A DNA stretch of 64,000 bases from Fischerella sp. CENA71 (GTDB lineage: Bacteria > Cyanobacteriota > Cyanobacteriia > Cyanobacteriales > Nostocaceae), in contig JANBVI010000057.1 of assembly GCA_024239075.1 (NCBI GenBank), forward strand, positions 62,001 through 126,000, written 5' to 3'. The translations under genes and the position numbers were made by a program. This document shows, piece after piece, positions 58,758 through 64,000 of the stretch (within the stretch, counting starts at the first letter, position 1; every line of letters starts with the position of its first letter). The notes under the pieces were generated by a model. It was given only the letters and a program-made list of their open reading frames with translations. It was not told the origin of the DNA and did no database searches.

Positions 58758-58861
58758 TACCATTTCACTAAAACCTTGGTACAAATACAGGCTGTGTAGA
58801 GACGCTTCAAACAGCGCGTCTCTACAAATTTATATGGATCGTGATTAACGTGAAATGGTAT
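58758..58861. mobile_element. 104-bp MITE-like element with GTAGAGACGC core
   Basis: ATACCATTTCAC (58758-58769) and GTGAAATGGTAT (58850-58861) are exact 12-bp inverted ends. The core is a hairpin of TGTAGAGACGC (58795-58805) and GCGTCTCTACA (58816-58826). It has no coding capacity and lies just after the hspA gene. Confidence 0.75.
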
Positions 58862-58922
58862 TAGTCCTCTATGAGCGCTTAAGCGCCCACTAAGAACTCA
58901 TCATAGCAAGTGTGTTGACATA

Positions 58923-58964
58923 CCTCACTCCACTCAATTCGGGAGGAGTGAGGTTTATTATTTC
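58923..58964 (+). terminator. terminator between hspA and the S9 peptidase gene
   Basis: CCTCACTCC (58923-58931) and GGAGTGAGG (58945-58953) form a 9-bp stem, followed by TTTATTATTT. It directs the end of the rightward hspA transcript and overlaps the end of the convergent peptidase gene. Confidence 0.65.
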
Positions 58965-60934
58965 AGCAAATATTCTTTTACAAACATCACCGTTGCATAA
59001 AATTGGAAATCAATATTTTTCTTTTTACTAAATCCGTGTCCTTCATCTTTTGCCATTAAATACCAAACTGGCACATTGTTTTTTCTCACTGTCGCCACAA
59101 TTTGTTCTGCTTCCCGCAAAGGAACACGGGGATCATTTTGACCATGAATGACAAATAGCGGTTTTTTGATGTTACTGGCATTATTAACCGGTGAAATTTT
59201 CAGCAAGAATTCTCGCATTTGCGGATCACGTTCATCACCGTATTCGACTCGTCGTAAATCACGCCGATAGCTTTCTGTATTTTCTAAGAAAGTGACAAAG
59301 TTGGAAATGCCAACTATATCAATTGTCGCACGAATGCGATCGCTATATTTTGTTGCAACTGCTAAGGACATGTAACCGCCGTAACTACCGCCTGTTACCA
59401 AAATTCGGTCTTTATCCAAGTTCGGTTGAGTTGCGATCCAATCGAGAAGTGCGCCGATATCTTTAACCGAATCTTCCCGTTGATAACCATTGTCTAATGT
59501 TAAAAAAGTTTTGCCATAGCCAGTGGAACCCCTGACGTTAGGAAATAGCAAAGCAACACCCAACTCATTCAAATAATAGTTGTAACGTCCCAAAAAAGAC
59601 GGGCGAGACTGTCCTTCTGGCCCTCCATGAATATCAATGATTACCGGACGCTTGCCTGGAAATTTAGCAGGAGGGCGATAAAAAAAACCAGATATAGTTT
59701 TGCCATCAAAGCTTTTCCACCGCACCAACTCTGCATCCGAGAAATTAGCTGTATTCAAGCCGCCAGTTTCGCTTTCAGTCCAACGTTCAACTTTATTAGT
59801 GCGGATATTCACAGAGTACACATCTGCGGTGAAACGGGCTGAAATTAGAGTCAAGCCCAAATCTTCGTTGTTACGATGCCAAGTAATACCGTATACCTGC
59901 CCCACTGGTAATTTAGGTAAAGGCTTTTCTTGCTTAGTTGCTGTTTCCAATAAATGTAGTTTGCTTGCCCCATCTTCGTTAGTAACAAAAGCTAGGTATT
60001 TTCCATCTTTTGTCAGGTCAAAATCTTCTACATCCCAAGGAATATTATTAGTCAGATAGGTGTGTTGTAATGTAGCTAAATCAACATATGCCAACCGATA
60101 AAATTCTGAATCACGGTCAGTAGTTACATATAAACCCTTACCATCTTTGCTAAATACACCACCTCCGTAGGAAACTTTTTCTTTGCCTCCCTTGGGTGTA
60201 ATTAATTTTTTATCGCCAGAGTTAGTATCTACTAACCACAGATAACTTTCATTAACAGACACATATTCTATTGCCAGCATTTGACGGTCATCAGGCGACC
60301 AGTCTAATGGTTGCCAACCACCGCCTTCAACTTGTGCTAGTAACTGATCACTTTGGGTATTTTTTGGGTCAATAATGTAAAAATCGTTATCTTTACCTGT
60401 GCGACGAGTGGAGGTGTAAATCATGCGATCGCCACTATTAGACCATACACCCCGGCTATTTTTGGACTTGCCATCGGTTAGTAAGGTAATATCACCCGTC
60501 GCTAAATCATAACGATAATTCTGGTTAAATTCGTTACCACCAATATCTTTACTGAAAACAAAATAATTGCCTTGGATTGGTTGAAAAGTCCCTCCACCAA
60601 CCCGTTCTGGGAAGAAAGTCATTTGCTGGCGACTACCGAGAGGAAACTTGACCAAATGTACTTGTGGCGTGTCTGCGAAACGCGTTGAGATCAGCATTTC
60701 GCGACGAACTGGATGCCAACTAGAGAAACTAGCAGAACGAAAATTAGTGTAGCGCTCAACCGTTTCCACTAGCGTTGTTGGAATTGCTGGAATTCCCTCG
60801 ACAACTAGGTTTTCATTGGGAGTAATCACAGGACTTTGAGCAGCAACCATAAAATTCGGTAGCAGAAAGACTGCAAGCAGTGTAGCAAAGAAGAGTGAGA
60901 AAAAGCGCATCCTTGGAATTAAGTGGGTTGGCAC
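58958..60934 (-). CDS. S9 family (prolyl oligopeptidase-type) exported peptidase
   Basis: The 658-residue protein has a signal peptide (MRFFSLFFATLLAVFLL, if translation starts at ATG 60910; GTG 60934 adds eight residues). A beta-propeller of WD40/PD40 type follows (about 60-390, with SWHPVRREML, WSPDDRQML and similar units). The C-terminal alpha/beta-hydrolase has the serine in GGSYGGYMSLAV (about 513-524), the aspartate in HGQNDPRVPL and the histidine in DEGHGFSKK. It should be an exported peptidase or amidase acting on short peptides in the periplasm. It is a single gene. Confidence 0.93.
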   Translation of the reverse strand: MPTHLIPRMRFFSLFFATLLAVFLLPNFMVAAQSPVITPNENLVVEGIPAIPTTLVETVERYTNFRSASFSSWHPVRREMLISTRFADTPQVHLVKFPLGSRQQMTFFPERVGGGTFQPIQGNYFVFSKDIGGNEFNQNYRYDLATGDITLLTDGKSKNSRGVWSNSGDRMIYTSTRRTGKDNDFYIIDPKNTQSDQLLAQVEGGGWQPLDWSPDDRQMLAIEYVSVNESYLWLVDTNSGDKKLITPKGGKEKVSYGGGVFSKDGKGLYVTTDRDSEFYRLAYVDLATLQHTYLTNNIPWDVEDFDLTKDGKYLAFVTNEDGASKLHLLETATKQEKPLPKLPVGQVYGITWHRNNEDLGLTLISARFTADVYSVNIRTNKVERWTESETGGLNTANFSDAELVRWKSFDGKTISGFFYRPPAKFPGKRPVIIDIHGGPEGQSRPSFLGRYNYYLNELGVALLFPNVRGSTGYGKTFLTLDNGYQREDSVKDIGALLDWIATQPNLDKDRILVTGGSYGGYMSLAVATKYSDRIRATIDIVGISNFVTFLENTESYRRDLRRVEYGDERDPQMREFLLKISPVNNASNIKKPLFVIHGQNDPRVPLREAEQIVATVRKNNVPVWYLMAKDEGHGFSKKKNIDFQFYATVMFVKEYLLK

Positions 60935-61289
60935 AAATAATCAATCTTAGGGAATCTTGTACAGAGTTAGTAACCGAATTAATAAAATTAAATTGTAATA
61001 AGCATGGTCTGAGGGCTATGAGGCTTATCATGTCTGCGTTATAGCTATTTTTGTTGCCCCGTCAGCTTAACACCCATGATTAAGCATTTATTAAATTTTT
61101 GCTTAACTGTCTTAACTGTCTTAACTGTCCTTGCATTTTTATTAAAACTTTGAAATCTTAATAACTGTTAAGCAAGCTGATATATTTCAAGCGACTTTCA
61201 CTCTTCGCACTTATCAAGCTAGATGATACAAGCATGATTTTTAAGACATGCTGTAGATGAGTCATGCAAAAATAAGAGGATGGAAAACA
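60935..61289. other. intergenic region with CTTAACTGT tandem repeats
   Basis: About 355 bp between divergent genes. Three copies of cttaactgtct are at about 61103-61130. The rest is AT-rich. No coding sequence is seen; promoters for both neighbours are expected. Confidence 0.6.
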
Positions 61290-61715
61290 ATGACAACAAC
61301 AACTCAAGCAACTAATATTACAGATTTAGTGGTTAACAGCAAAAAGAACTGCTACCACCTGTTTTCGCAACGCATGACTGAGATTCAAAACACAGGAGTC
61401 AACACAGAACTCAAACCAGGAATTCACGTTATTAGAATTCGCAAAGGTTCTTTTGATTACGTCCAAGGTGATGCTCAGAAGGGTGAACCCATAGTAATGC
61501 TGTGGATCTATGGTGGTAAGTTCAAGAATTTAAAAACCAACATAGAGGTTCCAGCTGGCTGGTCAACTTTGAACGGTTATGATGATACTTTGACCTTAGT
61601 AGTATCAGAAACCTCGACATTATGTGCCTTCTTTTTTGATGTTGAAGTAGGGGATAATGATGGAGATGTGACAGTTTCAGTGATTAAAGTTGGTGAACTT
61701 AACGATTTAAATTAA
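61290..61715 (+). CDS. small soluble protein, unknown
   Basis: From ATG 61290 (AGAGGA about 10 bases upstream) the product is 141 residues; an ATG at 61257 is a weaker start. It begins with a Thr-rich stretch (MTTTTQATNITDLVVN). The body is beta-rich, with LKPGIHVIRIRKGSFDYVQG, PIVMLWIYGGKFKNLKTN and DDTLTLVVSETSTLCAFFFD. The end is acidic (DVEVGDNDGDVTVSVIKVGE). No signal peptide or membrane segment is seen. I do not recognise the family; the pattern could fit a jelly-roll or cupin-like fold. It is flanked by long non-coding gaps. Confidence 0.7.
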   Translation: MTTTTQATNITDLVVNSKKNCYHLFSQRMTEIQNTGVNTELKPGIHVIRIRKGSFDYVQGDAQKGEPIVMLWIYGGKFKNLKTNIEVPAGWSTLNGYDDTLTLVVSETSTLCAFFFDVEVGDNDGDVTVSVIKVGELNDLN

Positions 61716-62247
61716 TCGTATTTTTTCACTCTCAAAAAGGATAATTATGTACCCAGCATCATGCTCAAAGTGTCATCTAGTTTAAACATTCTTTGGCACA
61801 GCTTTGTTGTATGGCAATGCAAATAAAAGAAGATTTGGAATTAAAAGATTTGTTTGTTGCCTTACTAAATATGGTTTTTTATAGTTGATTATCCCTACCT
61901 TATCCCCTCCAGAACTGCTGTGAGGGGTTTAGTTTTGTGGGGTGCGATCGCGTCTGTTGGAATATGATACCAAGAAAATCCACTTGCAAATAACAAGTGG
62001 ATTATTTGTAAATCAAAAACCAACAAATTATTAAATGTTTAATAACCTGTTATTAACAGTTATATCATTGATGGATTAATATTGTGGCAAAATAAGCAAT
62101 TGGCCACCGTCTGTGTATTTATTAAGGGTTTTTAGCCTGCTATTGTGATAATTTTTTAGTCCGTTTTTACGGGCTTTGGCTATTAGCCTAGAATTTTAAT
62201 TCTAGGCGTACTCAGGACAATATATTAAATCTGTGTCAAGTAAATGA
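61716..62247. other. intergenic region between the unknown gene and map
   Basis: About 530 bp. A 10-bp-stem hairpin, AATCCACTTG (61977-61986) with CAAGTGGATT (61994-62003), could be a terminator of the rightward gene. A 22-bp perfect palindrome with half GCCTAGAATTT is at 62186-62207. No coding sequence is seen. Confidence 0.65.
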
Positions 62248-63060
62248 CTAGAAAACGTTTACTTTCCCTGACTGTAATGTCAGAATTTCCACACCATCTT
62301 CTGTGACAGCTACAGTATGCTCAAACTGCGCTGAAAGTTTGCGATCGCGTGTTAAAGCAGTCCAGCCATCGCTTAAAACCTCAACTTCCCATGTACCTTC
62401 ATTAATCATGGGTTCGATGGTGAATACCATACCAGGTCTGAGTACTCTACCTTTGCCTCGTGTGCCGTAATGGGGAATATCTGGTGCGGTATGAAAAATA
62501 TTGCTGATTCCGTGTCCAACAAAGTCTCTGACTACAGAAAAACCCTGAGACTCAGCATATTCTTGAATTGCAGCACCAATATCTCCAATGCGTGCGCCTG
62601 GTTTCACTTCAGCAATACCTCTGTCACGACATTCTTTTGTCACCTCGACTAATTTTTTGGCTACTGGCGAAGGTGTACCAACAAAGAATGTTTTAGATGT
62701 GTCGCCGTGATAACCATCCACAATCAATGTCACATCGATATTGATAATGTCACCATCCTTTAAAATTTGCTTGGCACTGGGAATACCGTGACACACCACC
62801 TCATTGATGCTGGTACAAATTGACTTGGGGTAGCCTTTGTAACCAAGAGGTGCGCTTTTCGCTCCATGAGCCTGTGTCCAACGTTCTGCTTCATCATTGA
62901 TTTCCAGAGTATTGACTCCTGGTTTCACCATCGGTTCTAAATGATCTAAAAGTTCGGCTGCCAAGTGACCAGCCTGACGCATTTTCTCTAGTTCTCGTTG
63001 AGATAAAATTACAATAGTTTGATTTTTCATAAGAGTATTATTATCTTTATTCATCCACAA
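62248..63060 (-). CDS. map: methionine aminopeptidase, type I
   Basis: The enzyme removes N-terminal methionine from new proteins. The product (up to 270 residues; ATG at 63030, MKNQTIVILSQRELEKMRQA, is the likelier start) has the pita-bread fold with metal ligands in INIDVTLIVDGYHGDTSKTF (Asp pair), GHGISNIFHTAPDIPHYG (His), FTIEPMI (Glu) and AQFEHTVAV (Glu). Cyanobacteria usually have several copies. It overlaps or closely follows the oxidoreductase gene (63047), which suggests a shared transcript. Confidence 0.95.
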   Translation of the reverse strand: MWMNKDNNTLMKNQTIVILSQRELEKMRQAGHLAAELLDHLEPMVKPGVNTLEINDEAERWTQAHGAKSAPLGYKGYPKSICTSINEVVCHGIPSAKQILKDGDIINIDVTLIVDGYHGDTSKTFFVGTPSPVAKKLVEVTKECRDRGIAEVKPGARIGDIGAAIQEYAESQGFSVVRDFVGHGISNIFHTAPDIPHYGTRGKGRVLRPGMVFTIEPMINEGTWEVEVLSDGWTALTRDRKLSAQFEHTVAVTEDGVEILTLQSGKVNVF

Positions 63061-64000
63061 CTGCGGTTAAGCCGGTTTCGGCAGAACGCCTTGCTGCATC
63101 TGCAACCTTAAGAGTATACAAGCTTTCCTCTGGAGTAACATACAGTGGAGTGCCATCACAAAGATGCTTTAACACCATATTTGTATCTTTAGCAAATAAC
63201 CCTCGGCGACTACCAATCTCTATAGGTGTGGTTTCTTGTGCCTTGATTAACACTCCAGTATTACCATCAAATATTAATCCTCCATTTTCAGCATGAGCCT
63301 CAAATCTACGTTCTGGTTGCCACATAGTTTCGCCTTTAGCATAGATCACTTGTGCTAGCAGTCCACTGCTAAAACTCAACTGGGCTACACAGAAACAGCT
63401 TTGATAATATTCTGTTTGCCTTGCCCAAAAACGATTGTGACAATTGACTGTCAGAACTTGACCAAATAAATCAGTCAATCGATGTAATCTTGACAACGCT
63501 CCGATTAAAGGAAAACCGAAAAGTTCGTGACTATAAGTCCATCTATGAGGTGTGGGATGTTCGGGTTTAATAGTGTTGTAACGGACAAAAAAAGGCTGCC
63601 CAACTTTAGGTAAGTTTTTCTTGAGGGCTTGATGGACACCACCCAAAAGTTCTATATGTTCTACGTGTAGGAGTTTATTTTGAGTTTTTGCTAGGGCAAT
63701 GAGTTTCTCAGCCTCTGGCACACTCAAGGCTAAGGGATACTCAACAATTACGTGTTTACCGCTAGAGAGTGCTAATTCTGCGATCGCACCGTGATCTCGA
63801 TTCACAGTACAAATTATTACTAAGTCTATATCATCTCTGGTGACGAGTTCTGTCCAAGAATCCATGACTTGACATTGAAATTCCTCAGCAAAGGCTACTG
63901 TTTTTGCGGGTGTGTTCCCAGCAACAGCAACAAGATGCGATCGCGTAGCGTCTCCTTTGGAGAATCGCTGATCATCCATCAATGCTTCTGCACGTAGCTT
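63047..64000 (-). CDS. Gfo/Idh/MocA family oxidoreductase, 5' end outside window
   Basis: The frame runs to the window end (first visible residues KLRAEALMDDQRF), so the N-terminal nucleotide-binding glycine motif is missing. Visible features are the second half of the Rossmann domain (DIDLVIICTVNRDHGAIAEL, GKHVIVEYPLALSVPEAEKL, with EYP replacing the common EKP) and a C-terminal alpha/beta domain. It is probably a sugar-type dehydrogenase or biliverdin-reductase-like enzyme; the substrate cannot be told. Near the start, RFSKGDATRS is encoded by a dispersed repeat (HIP1 plus gtagcgtctcctttggag). The map gene follows. Confidence 0.85.
   Translation of the reverse strand, partial: KLRAEALMDDQRFSKGDATRSHLVAVAGNTPAKTVAFAEEFQCQVMDSWTELVTRDDIDLVIICTVNRDHGAIAELALSSGKHVIVEYPLALSVPEAEKLIALAKTQNKLLHVEHIELLGGVHQALKKNLPKVGQPFFVRYNTIKPEHPTPHRWTYSHELFGFPLIGALSRLHRLTDLFGQVLTVNCHNRFWARQTEYYQSCFCVAQLSFSSGLLAQVIYAKGETMWQPERRFEAHAENGGLIFDGNTGVLIKAQETTPIEIGSRRGLFAKDTNMVLKHLCDGTPLYVTPEESLYTLKVADAARRSAETGLTAVVDE

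Overview
The window is a chromosomal segment of a filamentous, probably heterocyst-type (Nostocales) cyanobacterium. The evidence is a complete allophycocyanin core operon (apcE-apcA-apcB-apcC) whose ApcE has four linker repeats, the split cyanobacterial ATP synthase operon (atp1-I-H-G-F-D-A-C), a tmRNA whose tag reads ANNIVKFARKEALVAA, very frequent HIP1 octamers (gcgatcgc), and many short tandem and palindromic repeats of the kind that fill Nostoc-like genomes. No species can be named from sequence alone.

Layout. 1-8.7 kb: the 3' part of a secreted-type zinc metalloprotease gene, an orphan HigA antitoxin with only a scrap of its toxin gene, primase dnaG, a two-domain cell-wall hydrolase, a WD40 protein and two small secreted proteins. 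8.7-15.8 kb: a TetR regulator divergent from a four-gene HlyD/ABC/ABC-2 exporter (YbhGFSR type) with a good palindromic operator between them. 16-21.3 kb: ackA, a histidine phosphatase, a VOC-like protein and clpB. 21.3-25.4 kb: a decayed glycosyltransferase gene, a small membrane protein, a MarR regulator with a membrane protein, and an acyltransferase. 25.8-34 kb: heme oxygenase plus HemN, an ABC exporter, galE, membrane and secreted hypotheticals, ftsW. 34-41 kb: an ECF sigma/anti-sigma pair divergent from an unusual membrane-acyltransferase-ACP-FkbH fusion, followed by a cluster for a secreted protein, a PepSY-type membrane protein, a cupredoxin lipoprotein and a Tat-type metallophosphoesterase. 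41-46.4 kb: apc operon. 47-55.4 kb: methyltransferase, ATP synthase operon, ssrA. 55.4-58 kb: an insertion-sequence graveyard with nested palindromic elements. 58-64 kb: small heat-shock protein, S9 peptidase, an unknown small protein, map and a Gfo/Idh/MocA oxidoreductase cut by the window end.

Most genes are core housekeeping or photosynthesis genes. The most distinctive content is the LbH-ACP-FkbH fusion beside the sigma/anti-sigma pair and redox-protein cluster, and the dense set of miniature palindromic elements. One of these sits inside a transposase gene in a way that lets its exact extent (133 bp plus a 4-bp GTCA duplication) be reconstructed. All functional assignments are by motif and family recognition from the translated sequence; no database search was run.
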